Shown here: piece by piece, positions 31,247 to 39,372 of the stretch | Position numbering within the stretch: position 1 is the first letter of the stretch | Layout of the letters: each line of letters starts with the position of its first letter | Made by a program: the position numbers and the translations under genes | Notes under the pieces: generated by a model | The model's input: only the letters and a program-made list of their open reading frames with translations | Told to the model about the DNA's origin: nothing | The model's database searches: none | Origin: Bacillota bacterium | Lineage (GTDB): Bacteria; Bacillota; Clostridia; Christensenellales; UMGS416 | Direction of reading: 5' to 3' | NCBI GenBank assembly: GCA_023410875.1 | Contig: JAEYPH010000038.1 | Coordinates: 1 to 39,869 of the forward strand | DNA length: 39,869 nucleotides

Positions 31247-32002
31247 TCAGGGGTCCGCCGTGGCGGCCACCCCCTGTTTGGCTACAGCATCCAGCTTGGC
31301 GCGCACGGCCTCGCCGTCGCCGAGATACTCCTTGCACAGCACGGTGAAGCCCTCATCCAGATCATAGACCAGCGGCACGCCGGTGGGCAGGTTCACGTCC
31401 ACGATGTCCTCATCCGATATCTTCTCAAGATATTTCATCAGCGCCCGCAGCGAGTTGCCGTGGGCCGCGATGAGCACGCGCTTCCCGCTCTCCATATCGG
31501 GGCGGATATGCTGCTCAAAATAGGGGATCACGCGGGCGACGGTGTCCTTGAGGCTCTCCGCCAGCGGAAGCGCCTCCGGGGGCTCATCGCGATACTGCGG
31601 CAGGCGGCGCGGGCTGCGCTGGTCGTCCGGCGGGAGCGCCGGCGGCGCCACGTCGTAGGAGCGCCGCCACACCTTGACCTGCTGCTCGCCGTACTGAGCG
31701 GCGGTCTGCGCCTTGTTGAGCCCCTGCAGCGCGCCGTAGTGCCGCTCGTTGAGCTTCCAGGACTTATAGACCGGCAGCCATTCCCGGTCCAATTGCTCCA
31801 GCGCCAGGTTCAGCGTATGGATGGCGCGCTTGAGGAAGGACGTGTGGCACACATCGAAGTCCAGCCCCACCTCCCGCATCGCCACGCCGGCCTGCATGGC
31901 CTCGGCACGGCCCGCCGGCGAAAGGTCCACATCGGTCCAACCAGTAAAAAGGTTTTGCCGGTTCCATTCGCTTTCCCCATGCCGGAGCAAAACAAGCTTC
32001 AT
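31247..32002 (-). CDS. gpmA: 2,3-bisphosphoglycerate-dependent phosphoglycerate mutase
   Basis: The 251-residue glycolytic enzyme interconverts 3- and 2-phosphoglycerate. It has KLVLLRHGESEWNRQNLFTG with the phospho-acceptor His8, FTGWTDVDLSPAG, KSWKLNERHYGALQGLNK, RRSYDVAPP, and the second catalytic His in LIAAHGNSLRAL. Full family length. ATG 32002 lies nine nt after GGAAGG; the longer frame to 32233 continues into intergenic sequence. A 9-bp hairpin CCAAAGGGC/GCCCTTTGG (32071-32097) lies between this gene and the GH30 gene. Confidence 0.95.
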   Translation of the reverse strand: MKLVLLRHGESEWNRQNLFTGWTDVDLSPAGRAEAMQAGVAMREVGLDFDVCHTSFLKRAIHTLNLALEQLDREWLPVYKSWKLNERHYGALQGLNKAQTAAQYGEQQVKVWRRSYDVAPPALPPDDQRSPRRLPQYRDEPPEALPLAESLKDTVARVIPYFEQHIRPDMESGKRVLIAAHGNSLRALMKYLEKISDEDIVDVNLPTGVPLVYDLDEGFTVLCKEYLGDGEAVRAKLDAVAKQGVAATADP

Positions 32003-32130
32003 GCCATCCATCCTTCCCGCGCCTGTTTGGTCGGTGTTAATCACACCACAAGAGATCGGGCCGAAGGTTTCCAAAGGGCGATCGGAAAGCCCTTTGGTCG
32101 CGCCTGAGGGTGCGAAACCCGGCTCAAGTC

Positions 32131-35100
32131 CTACTTGCTCATCACAACGGTCACAACCGAGCCTGAGGGCGCCAGCACGCGTCCATCCACGACCTGCGCC
32201 GGGGCGCTCAACAGTCCCTCCTGCGACACCCATGCCTGCGCAATGGCATCCCCCGCCCCGGTCACGGCCACCAGGCGGGCTGCGCCGGCATTGTACAGCA
32301 CGACCGCTGTAGAGCCATCAGGGTTGCGGTAAGCCGTGGCGATGAGGTCCTCGGGGGCGTTGGCCTGCACCCGCATAGCACCGGGCTGTATGGCCTTGTA
32401 GAAGTGACGGCTGATCGCATAACGGTCCGTGGGCTGGTTGTCCACCAGCAGGCCGAATTGCGCGTTGGCCGCCGTGTCGGCGAAGCTCCACCACATCCAC
32501 GCCGAGGCGTTGCCATAGGCCAGCGCGTTGTGGATGTTGCCAAAGAGCGTCGTTGCGCCGTCCCAGGTGTCGGGGTGGCCGCTGGTTTCGCTCATCCACG
32601 TCTTTCGGGGGCGCTTCTCGTTGGCCTGGGCGTAGATCTGCGCCCACTCCTGAGCACCTGCGCCGCCCACGTGGATGCCGTCGCCGTCGTAGTTGTGTAT
32701 CGCGATGATATCCGCATACTGCGCGGCGTCGGCGTTCCCATCCAGCTTGCGGATATAGGTGCCGATGCCCTTCTGCTGGGGCAGCGCCTCGGGCATGAAG
32801 ATCTTCGTGGCGAAGCCGTCATCGCGCAGGCGCTTGCCCACGACGGCGATGAGCTCAGCCATACTGTCGCTATCCAGCAGCGCCGAGGCATAGGGCTCGT
32901 TGAACTGCGGCTCGTTCTGCAGCGACACGGCGTACAGATCGATGCCCGTGCTTTCGCGCACGATGGCGCACAGGGCGCTGACGTGCTCGGCGAACTCCTC
33001 GTAATATCGCGGCTCCATGTAGTTGTCCACGGAGCTGCTGGTGGCGGCCAGCGATTTGTTGTACTTCATCCACCGGGGAGGGCTCCACAGCGTCACGACG
33101 AACCTGCGCACGCCGCCCTCGTCGCGCAGGCGCTTCATCCACTCCAGCGGCAGCGCGTCGCGGTTGAAGCGGGAAAGGTCCGCGGCATAGGGGTTGCTGT
33201 TGTCGTTGGCGGGCTCCAGCTCCTTATCGATGACGCCGAAGCGCGCCATCGTGATTCCGGCGTCGCGCACCCACGGCAGCACCAAATCCTGCTTGGCCTT
33301 GTCCCACACGCCGCTGCCCAGGAACGCGCCGAAGCCGTCGATCTCCTGGAAGGTCTTGTCGGCATCCACTGCAATGTCCGCCGTGGCCTGGGACCCCACG
33401 ACGACCAAGTCCATGGCGGCCTCCGCGCGCAACTCGCCCTGGGTCAGCGCCAGCAGCAGGCGGCCCTGGCCGGCGGTGCCGGGCTTGGGCGTCAGCGTCA
33501 GCTCCACGCCGCCAACCACAAAGGCGACTTCGGGCGGCTGCACGAGCTTGTCATAATCGCCAGCGAAGGACGCCTTCACCTGTTTGGCGTCCCAGCCGCT
33601 GCCGGGAATCAGGAAGGTCGTCTTCTGAGCTGACAGTGTCAGCCGGGGAATGGCCTTTAGTTCCAGCTTCGCCGGGGATTGGGGCGCTTTGGCATTGGCC
33701 TTGTCTCCCACGCGCAGGTCGTCCAGCCAAAAGGTCCCTTTGAACATCATGCCGGGCACGAAGTTGATCAGCAGCGCCTTGATGTGCCGGAAATCCACGG
33801 TGCGGCCGTCGGAATCGCGGTCCAGGCCCGTGAAGTCGAAGGTGTAGTCCGCCCACTCCTGCTCCACATGAACGGTCACGGTGGCGGCGGTGTTGTAGAC
33901 GTCGTTGCTGTCCCACAGGAAGATGCACATGGGCCGCTCTTCGCTGGCCTTCATGCGCAGCGTGATGACCGAGTTGGCACTCAGGTCCAGCTCGCCGGGG
34001 ATCGGGTACCACAGGCCTGCCCAGACGTTGCCGGCAGCCGCCTTGTCCACGTCCACCCGCAACGCACCGTCCTCTATGCACATCGTGTGCGCACCCTCGC
34101 CGCCCTTGACCAGCTCTTCGTCCACGTCGGGGCCGTCGAAGCTGTCGCGCAGGCCGGTGATGGACGCGGCCTTCACGGCAAAGGGCGCCTCCCGGGAGAA
34201 CACACCGTTGCCGTTGTTGCCTTCATTGCCGCCATCGTCGGTGGCGGTGATCGTGAGCGTGCCCTCTGCGGGCTTGTCCCCGGCCTGCAGCACCAGATCA
34301 CCGTCCTCGACCCGCGCCCGCAGCGCGTCTCCACCGCCGGTCACGGCAAAGCGCACCTTCTGGCCGGCTTCACCGGCGGTTACGCCGGTCAGCGGGATAC
34401 GTGCGGTGCCGCCGGTGGTCAGCGTGATCGGCGCGACACCGTCGAAGCGGGGCGGCTGGTTCAGCGATTCGTATACGGTCAGCGTGAACTTCTTCTGAAT
34501 CTGCGCGCCGGCGTCGTCGCCCACAATAACGGTCACGGCGGTGCTGCCGGGCCGCAGCGCCTGCACCGCCAGGCTGCCCCAGCGGTCATCACCCCCGTGC
34601 TGTGCCTGCACCGTGGCCACGGTGGCGTCCTCGGCGGTGGCGGTCAGCGTAACGGCTTGGCGGGCGGCGGGGTTGCCGTCGTCGATGCCGGTCAGCGGCA
34701 CTGCAATCGTCGTGCCCGCCGCGGCGATCTGCGCGGGTACATCGTCCATGGCCGGGGGCAGATTGTCTTCGGCGGCGATCGTGAACCGCAGCGTCTGCTG
34801 TGCTCCGTTCTCGTCGGAGAAGGTCAGCTTGACCGGCGACGAACCCGCCTGGCCGGTCAGCGCGTAGCGGAACTGCCAGCCATCGCCCTGGGGGGTCACC
34901 TCGCCGTCCCGGGCGGCGTCGCCGCCGATCTCCACACCCCACTGCAGGCTGCCCAACGCCCGGCCCCACGCCGGCAGCACATCCACCGGCAGCGGCGGCG
35001 CGCCCACGTAGGCCTGCTGGTCGCCCACCGGCAGCAGCGGCACCGAATCCACGGCGTCGCCGCCCACGCGGATGTCGCTGAGCCACACCGTGGCCGTGCT

Positions 35101-35646
35101 GCCCGGTGAGCCGCGGTCCACGGCGATGCTGATGGCGGTGATCTTGTGCAGGTTGATCGTGCGCACCTCAGAAAAGTCAAACGTGTGAACCATCGGGTGA
35201 TCCCCGACGGCCATTTCCTGGCTGCCGGCCAGGCCCATCATCCAGCCGGTGTGGCCGGCCACATCGGTGAGCCCGATGCTGACCCGGGCCACGTCGGCAC
35301 TCCGGGCCGAGAGCGACGCCAGAGGCCGCGCGGAAATGTCCATGGCCGGGAAGGTGGCCGTGAACGCGGCGTCCTGTGTGGTCTTCTTGACATCGGCCTT
35401 GAGCTCGCCGTTTTCCGTGGACAGCTTGTAGGCGCCGTCGCTGGTCCAGATAGAAGCGTCGCCATTGGCTGTCCAGCCGTCGGCCTGCACAGCGGCAGAG
35501 GCTGTCGGCGCGACGGAAGCGGACGCTGCGGCAGCCATGGCGCTGGCCGACGCAGCCGTGGTGGCCGTGGCCTTAGGCGCGCAGGCCGCAACAGACAACA
35601 GAAGCGCCGCCAGCAGCAGCGCAAGCGAGTTCCGTCGTTTCATCAT
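32131..35646 (-). CDS. Secreted multi-domain lipoprotein with GH30-like glycoside hydrolase
   Basis: A 1171-residue surface lipoprotein. The signal peptide ends in lipobox SVAAC followed by an Ala/Ser/Thr tether. A jelly-roll-like region follows (about 60-200, ISARPLASLSARSADVARVSIGL), then two cadherin/Ig-like repeats (about 290-480; NLPPAMDDVPAQI and NQPPRFDGVAPIT starts), a second carbohydrate-binding-like region (about 500-660), and a C-terminal GH30-like catalytic domain (about 760-1171). Its start TFQEIDGFGAFLG fits that family, with acid/base Glu912 in SLQNEPQF and nucleophile Glu1020 in WMSETSGH. Target is probably a plant or microbial beta-glycan; xylan is possible. Start chosen at the first of two ATGs after GAGGTG. 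Confidence 0.88.
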   Translation of the reverse strand: MMKRRNSLALLLAALLLSVAACAPKATATTAASASAMAAAASASVAPTASAAVQADGWTANGDASIWTSDGAYKLSTENGELKADVKKTTQDAAFTATFPAMDISARPLASLSARSADVARVSIGLTDVAGHTGWMMGLAGSQEMAVGDHPMVHTFDFSEVRTINLHKITAISIAVDRGSPGSTATVWLSDIRVGGDAVDSVPLLPVGDQQAYVGAPPLPVDVLPAWGRALGSLQWGVEIGGDAARDGEVTPQGDGWQFRYALTGQAGSSPVKLTFSDENGAQQTLRFTIAAEDNLPPAMDDVPAQIAAAGTTIAVPLTGIDDGNPAARQAVTLTATAEDATVATVQAQHGGDDRWGSLAVQALRPGSTAVTVIVGDDAGAQIQKKFTLTVYESLNQPPRFDGVAPITLTTGGTARIPLTGVTAGEAGQKVRFAVTGGGDALRARVEDGDLVLQAGDKPAEGTLTITATDDGGNEGNNGNGVFSREAPFAVKAASITGLRDSFDGPDVDEELVKGGEGAHTMCIEDGALRVDVDKAAAGNVWAGLWYPIPGELDLSANSVITLRMKASEERPMCIFLWDSNDVYNTAATVTVHVEQEWADYTFDFTGLDRDSDGRTVDFRHIKALLINFVPGMMFKGTFWLDDLRVGDKANAKAPQSPAKLELKAIPRLTLSAQKTTFLIPGSGWDAKQVKASFAGDYDKLVQPPEVAFVVGGVELTLTPKPGTAGQGRLLLALTQGELRAEAAMDLVVVGSQATADIAVDADKTFQEIDGFGAFLGSGVWDKAKQDLVLPWVRDAGITMARFGVIDKELEPANDNSNPYAADLSRFNRDALPLEWMKRLRDEGGVRRFVVTLWSPPRWMKYNKSLAATSSSVDNYMEPRYYEEFAEHVSALCAIVRESTGIDLYAVSLQNEPQFNEPYASALLDSDSMAELIAVVGKRLRDDGFATKIFMPEALPQQKGIGTYIRKLDGNADAAQYADIIAIHNYDGDGIHVGGAGAQEWAQIYAQANEKRPRKTWMSETSGHPDTWDGATTLFGNIHNALAYGNASAWMWWSFADTAANAQFGLLVDNQPTDRYAISRHFYKAIQPGAMRVQANAPEDLIATAYRNPDGSTAVVLYNAGAARLVAVTGAGDAIAQAWVSQEGLLSAPAQVVDGRVLAPSGSVVTVVMSK

Positions 35647-35665
35647 GGCGGCACCTCGAAACATT

Positions 35666-35681
35666 GCAACGTTTTGATATC
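35666..35681. promoter_or_regulatory. Shared operator-like motif upstream of the GH30 gene
   Basis: GCAACGTTTTGATATC on the plus strand matches 14 of 16 positions of a motif in front of the araC gene (37888-37903). It lies 20 nt upstream of the GH30 start and just downstream of its -10 box, a position that would suit repression. Confidence 0.5.
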
Positions 35682-35684
35682 GTT

Positions 35685-35714
35685 ACTATAACATTTCACG
35701 CAGGGCTTGAACAA
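35685..35714 (-). promoter_or_regulatory. Promoter of the GH30 lipoprotein gene
   Basis: Minus-strand TATAGT (35690-35685) with TTGTTC 18 nt upstream (35714-35709). About 40 nt separate the -10 box from the ATG. Confidence 0.55.
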
Positions 35715-35785
35715 GGCAGAACGGGGTAGACAACACTTATATCTTTATCAAGGTCATGGGATTTTGCTTGACAGGGAGGATGGTC

Positions 35786-35870
35786 GTGCCCTTTGGGCAC
35801 TGCTCGCCCAAGCGACCCGGATTCTTCGCGGAGTTTATCCTGAACGAAGCCGAAGGGCTCAGAATGACAG
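35786..35870. repeat. REP-like palindromic sequences
   Basis: GTGCCC-TTT-GGGCAC (35786-35800) is followed at 35819-35870 by an imperfect palindrome starting ATTCTTCG and ending AGAAT, with CGAAG pairing inside. The second sequence resembles a REP-like repeat that I have seen in many unrelated bacterial genomes. No gene is visible. Together with repeat copy D this accounts for the 35647-36114 gap. Confidence 0.5.
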
Positions 35871-35900
35871 TTCTTTTTTCATATGACCCTCAATTTAAAA

Positions 35901-36104
35901 CCAACCGACGGTTTATCCGGAGGGAGGAAACGTGACCCAAGCAAGAAACGTATACATAATCCCGCCAACAGGCGGTTCTCGTTCCCACAAACCAATCATG
36001 AGATGTGAAGACAAGCGAAGGCCCGGCGACCGTTATCGCCGGGCCAAAAACAGGCCCAAGTGCAAGCCGTCCAAATCGCCGACGACGCAACAGCGTCGGC
36101 GGCG
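35901..36104 (+). repeat. Modular hairpin repeat, copy D
   Basis: Family member with H3 at 35901-35931 (CCAACCGACGG...AGGGAGGAAAC), a CCGCC-AACA-GGCGG hairpin at 35962-35975 sharing 14 nt with copy A, H2 at 36020-36045 (perfect 10-bp stem GGCCCGGCGA/TCGCCGGGCC), the linker GCAAGCCGTCCAAATCG, and H1 at 36077-36104, nearly identical to H1 of copy B. The H2 stem differs from copies A-C on both strands while remaining paired. H1 abuts the stop codon of the SrlD-like gene (36115). Confidence 0.75.
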
Positions 36105-36114
36105 AAGCGCAGCG

Positions 36115-36897
36115 TTAGCGCATTTCCTGTCCCCCGGTCACGTTGATCGCCTGACCGGTCATGTAGCTGGAATCGGAACTGGCCAGGAACACCATGACGT
36201 TGGCCACGTCGTCGTAGGTGCAGCCGCGCTTCATGGGCACCTGGTCGATGTACTTCTGGCGCACCTGCTCCTCGGTGATGCCCTGGTTCTTGGCATACTG
36301 CTTGTAGAGGCTGTTGACCCACAGCGGCGAATCCAGCAGATTGCCCGGGCAGATCGCGTTCACGCGGATGTTCTCCTCGGCGAATTCCAGCGCCAGGCTT
36401 TGCACGAGGCCGATGCCGCCGAACTTGCTGGCGGCGTAGGCGGAATTCTTGAAAGAGCCCTTCTTACCGGACTTGCTGTTGATCTGTATGATGGACCCGC
36501 CGCCGGCGCTACGAAGATAGGGCGCTGCGGCCTTACAGGTGTTGAAGCAGCCGCACAGGTTCACGTCGATCACGCGCTTCCAGCGGTCGGCGGTCATCTC
36601 ATCGATGGAGCCGGAGAACACGATAGCCGCGTTGCTCACGAGGATGTCGATGCCGCCCAGAGCCTCCGCGGCCTGCTGGGCCATGCGCTCACAAGCGGCA
36701 TAGTCGGTCACGTCCACTGCCACTGCCACGCCGCCGGGAATCTTGGCGGCCACGGCCTGCGCCGTCTCCAGGTTGATGTCCGCCACGGCCACCAGCGCGC
36801 CCTCCTGCGCCAGGCGCAGGCACAGCGCCTCCCCCAAGCCCTGTCCCCCGCCGGTCACCAGCGCGCGCCGCCCGGAAAGCCTCTTCACCTCACACAT
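36115..36897 (-). CDS. SDR oxidoreductase, sorbitol-6-phosphate dehydrogenase-like
   Basis: The 260-residue short-chain dehydrogenase has the cofactor motif GGGQGLG (about 17-23), VSNAAI, the catalytic Ser in INSKSGKKGS and YAASK. The C-terminal block, with QYAKNQGITEEQV, YIDQVPMKRGCTYDDVANV and TGQAINVTGGQ, closely follows E. coli SrlD from memory, including the GNLL-SP and VP-KRGC stretches. A sugar-alcohol phosphate dehydrogenase is the best reading. ATG 36897 follows AAGGGACGGGTG. It lies between the GH30 and AraC genes, all on the minus strand. Confidence 0.85.
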   Translation of the reverse strand: MCEVKRLSGRRALVTGGGQGLGEALCLRLAQEGALVAVADINLETAQAVAAKIPGGVAVAVDVTDYAACERMAQQAAEALGGIDILVSNAAIVFSGSIDEMTADRWKRVIDVNLCGCFNTCKAAAPYLRSAGGGSIIQINSKSGKKGSFKNSAYAASKFGGIGLVQSLALEFAEENIRVNAICPGNLLDSPLWVNSLYKQYAKNQGITEEQVRQKYIDQVPMKRGCTYDDVANVMVFLASSDSSYMTGQAINVTGGQEMR

Positions 36898-37004
36898 GGT
36901 TTCACCCGTCCCTTCAGAAATCTGTTAATCAAGCTCATTATTTGTCAGAGATTTACACGCGAATCATAGCAAATCTGTTTTGCCGTTTCAACCCTAGTTT
37001 GTCC

Positions 37005-37871
37005 TTAATATAAGTAATACCGCTGGTATACCGCCGGCGTAACGCCGGTGACCTTCTTGAAATAGCGGATGAAGCAGTTGACGTCGTTGAAGCCCACGGC
37101 TTGCGCCGCGCTGCCCACCGTGCAGCCCGCGTCCTTCAACAGCCCCTTGGCCACATCCACCCGGTGGCTGTTCAAAAACTCATACAGGCCCATGCCCGTG
37201 TGGGCCTTGAACTGCCTCAGAAAATAGTATTTGCTGATGTGCGTACAGCCCACGATCTCGTCCACACCATCAATCGTGCGGTAATGCTCGCGCACATAGC
37301 GGATCGCCCTGTGCACCTCCTGGCCGTGCAGGCCGTGGGCTCCGCCGGCAAAGCGGTTGCCGGTCACGAGCTCGGTCAGTATCATCAGGAGCGCCTCACA
37401 AATCTTCACGTCCGCCAGCAGGTCGGTCTTCTCCCGCAGCATGCGCAGAATGTCGTCCAGCGCATCGCCGGTCCTGCATTCCTCGCCCAGCGGCACCACG
37501 CTCAGCGATCCTTTGTTGATGCGGCTTTCATATTCGCCCACAGCCTCGCCGCCAATGTGCACCCACTTGAATTCCCAGGGTGTCGCGGAGGCGGTAGCAT
37601 AACGCTGGTAGTTGTAGCAGTTGATGAGCGCAGCGGTGCCGGGCGTCAGATCCCATTCCTGGCCCCGGTATTGTAGAACGCCCTGCCCGCAAATCGTATA
37701 GAGGAGCAGATGGCTGTCCTCCATGCCTTCCCGCTCGGTGTAATACTCCTCGCCGGCAGTGAAGAAACCCGTAGCCGTCGTATAGAACGGCAGACGGCGC
37801 GCGGCAGCGCTGGGCGTGTTGTCCACGGAGCGGTATCCCGGGCCAACTCCTACGTGAAAGTTCAGACGCAT
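37005..37871 (-). CDS. AraC-family transcriptional regulator
   Basis: The 288-residue regulator has an N-terminal cupin-like sensing domain (HLLLYTICGQGVLQYRGQEWDLTPGTAALIN, about 54-85) and a C-terminal double helix-turn-helix (about 185-288) with ISKYYFLRQFKAHTGMGLYEFLNSHRVDVAKGLL and VGFNDVNCFIRYFKKVTGVTPAVYQ. Such regulators usually respond to sugars. The ATG follows AGAAGG. It is transcribed divergently from the UROD-family gene and may control it, the dehydrogenase and the GH30 gene. Confidence 0.93.
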   Translation of the reverse strand: MRLNFHVGVGPGYRSVDNTPSAAARRLPFYTTATGFFTAGEEYYTEREGMEDSHLLLYTICGQGVLQYRGQEWDLTPGTAALINCYNYQRYATASATPWEFKWVHIGGEAVGEYESRINKGSLSVVPLGEECRTGDALDDILRMLREKTDLLADVKICEALLMILTELVTGNRFAGGAHGLHGQEVHRAIRYVREHYRTIDGVDEIVGCTHISKYYFLRQFKAHTGMGLYEFLNSHRVDVAKGLLKDAGCTVGSAAQAVGFNDVNCFIRYFKKVTGVTPAVYQRYYLY

Positions 37872-37887
37872 ATACGCTATCCTTCTG

Positions 37888-37903
37888 GCAACATTTCGAT
37901 ATC
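37888..37903. promoter_or_regulatory. Shared operator-like motif upstream of the araC gene
   Basis: GCAACATTTCGATATC on the plus strand, 14 of 16 identical to the GH30 upstream motif, 17 nt before the AraC start. Similar placement and orientation in both leaders favour a real regulatory site over chance. Confidence 0.5.
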
Positions 37904-37939
37904 ATCGGGCAATGTTTGACGATGCAAAACATATAAGCA

Positions 37940-37968
37940 TGCGGTATTATTCTAAGGTATGCACCGCA
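37940..37968. promoter_or_regulatory. Inverted repeat in the divergent araC/UROD promoter region
   Basis: TGCGGT (37940-37945) and ACCGCA (37963-37968) form a 6-bp inverted repeat with a 17-nt spacer between the two divergent genes. A possible TATTAT -10 box overlaps its left half. Confidence 0.4.
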
Positions 37969-38005
37969 ACAATTCAAGATTATCCAATGGCGAGGAGGAA
38001 CCGGC

Positions 38006-39136
38006 ATGGCGATCGATCACATCCGCGCACCCTGGAAAGGCACGATGACGCCCAGAGAACGCTTCAACCGGCAAATGCACTTTCAAAGCGTGGACCGCAG
38101 CTTCAACATGGAGTTCGGCTATTGGGAAGAGAACTACGAAGAATGGAAGATGTTCACGGAGAACGGCATCCGCACCGAGGGGGAGGCCAACCGTTTCTTC
38201 TCCTTCGATCCCATCCACGGCATTCATGGCGCCATCTTCATGTGCCCGGCTTTTGAGAGCAAGCAGATCGGCACATCCGAAGACGGCAAGATGATCCTGC
38301 TGCAGAACAGCGAAGGCCTGATTGCCGAGCAGCCGGTGGACGGCCACAGCACGATCCCCCACTACCTTAAGAGCCAGATCGTGACGCCCGACGACTGGAA
38401 GAAGGTAAAGGCCGAGCGCTTTGACGTGAACCACCCTGGCCGCAAGGTGGACATCGACGCGTGGAAGGCGCGCCACAAGCCTGACGAGGGCCGCGACTAC
38501 CCGCTGGGCGTGGACTGCGGCTCCATGATCGGCCGCATCCGCGACATGCTGACCTTTGAAGGCCTGTGCTATGCCGTGTTCGATTATCCCGAGATGGTGG
38601 AGGACATGGTGGAGACCTGCTGCGTGCTGGTGGAGAACTTCCTGGATCAGGTGCTGCCCCACTTCAAGTTCGATTATGCCAGCGGCTGGGAGGACATCTG
38701 CTTTAAGAACGGTCCCATCGTGCCGCCGAGCTTCTTCCGCGATGTGCTCAAGCCCCGCTACCGCCGCATCCGTGACCGGCTGGACCGCTACGGCATCGAC
38801 GTGTGGTACACCGACTGCGACGGCGACGTGCGCCCGATCCTCAAGCACCTGATGGACGGCGGCATCAACTGCCTGTTCCCCTACGAGGTCAATTCCTGCG
38901 CCCACCCCGGCGAGCTGTTGGACCAGTTCCCCGGGCTGCGCATCATGGGCGGCGTGGACAAGATCGAGATGGCCAAAGGCCCCGCGGCCATCGACGCCTA
39001 TCTGGAGTCGCTGATCCCATATGTGGCCCGCGGCGGCTACATCCCCTTCTGTGACCACCGCTGCCCGCCCAATGTCAAGGAAGAGGACTATCTGTATTAT
39101 CTGGATAAGAAGCAAGAATTGTTTGGGATGAAGTAA
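38006..39136 (+). CDS. Uroporphyrinogen decarboxylase-family protein (corrinoid methyltransferase-like)
   Basis: The 376-residue TIM-barrel protein belongs to the UROD/MtaA-like family: MTPRERFNRQMHFQSVDR start, FDYASGWEDICFKNGPIVPPSFF, and YTDCDGDVRPIL. Candidate metal ligands are Cys271 and the C-terminal CDHRC cluster (Cys349, His351, Cys353). Such proteins often act as cobalamin-dependent methyltransferases rather than haem enzymes, and are frequent in carbohydrate loci of Clostridia. GAGGAGG precedes the ATG. The link with corrinoid would fit the B12 importer in the window, but that is inference. Confidence 0.85.
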   Translation: MAIDHIRAPWKGTMTPRERFNRQMHFQSVDRSFNMEFGYWEENYEEWKMFTENGIRTEGEANRFFSFDPIHGIHGAIFMCPAFESKQIGTSEDGKMILLQNSEGLIAEQPVDGHSTIPHYLKSQIVTPDDWKKVKAERFDVNHPGRKVDIDAWKARHKPDEGRDYPLGVDCGSMIGRIRDMLTFEGLCYAVFDYPEMVEDMVETCCVLVENFLDQVLPHFKFDYASGWEDICFKNGPIVPPSFFRDVLKPRYRRIRDRLDRYGIDVWYTDCDGDVRPILKHLMDGGINCLFPYEVNSCAHPGELLDQFPGLRIMGGVDKIEMAKGPAAIDAYLESLIPYVARGGYIPFCDHRCPPNVKEEDYLYYLDKKQELFGMK

Positions 39137-39149
39137 GAGACTGACTTAA

Positions 39150-39195
39150 TAGCAATAGGGAGACGGTCACAAGCGACCGTTTCCCTATTGCTATA
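39150..39195 (+). terminator. Terminator after the UROD-family gene
   Basis: AGCAATAGGGAGACGGTC pairs with GACCGTTTCCCTATTGCT-type sequence, about 18 bp with a G-T pair, loop ACAAG/CG. The following ATAACATAC is poor in T, so termination efficiency is uncertain. The rest of 39196-39372 shows no recognisable feature. Confidence 0.65.
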
Positions 39196-39372
39196 ACATA
39201 CTTTAGCACTCTCAATCAATTTCACGTTTTGATCCACATATTACAGAACTTATCTGCCATATTGCATACGGGTTTTCCATAATAACCTTAATTTTGCAGC
39301 CTGTCCAGTAGTATCTGGATTTGTTGCCTCGTCAAGGCTGACTGAGTGCAGATGATATCTACTATGAGCTAG

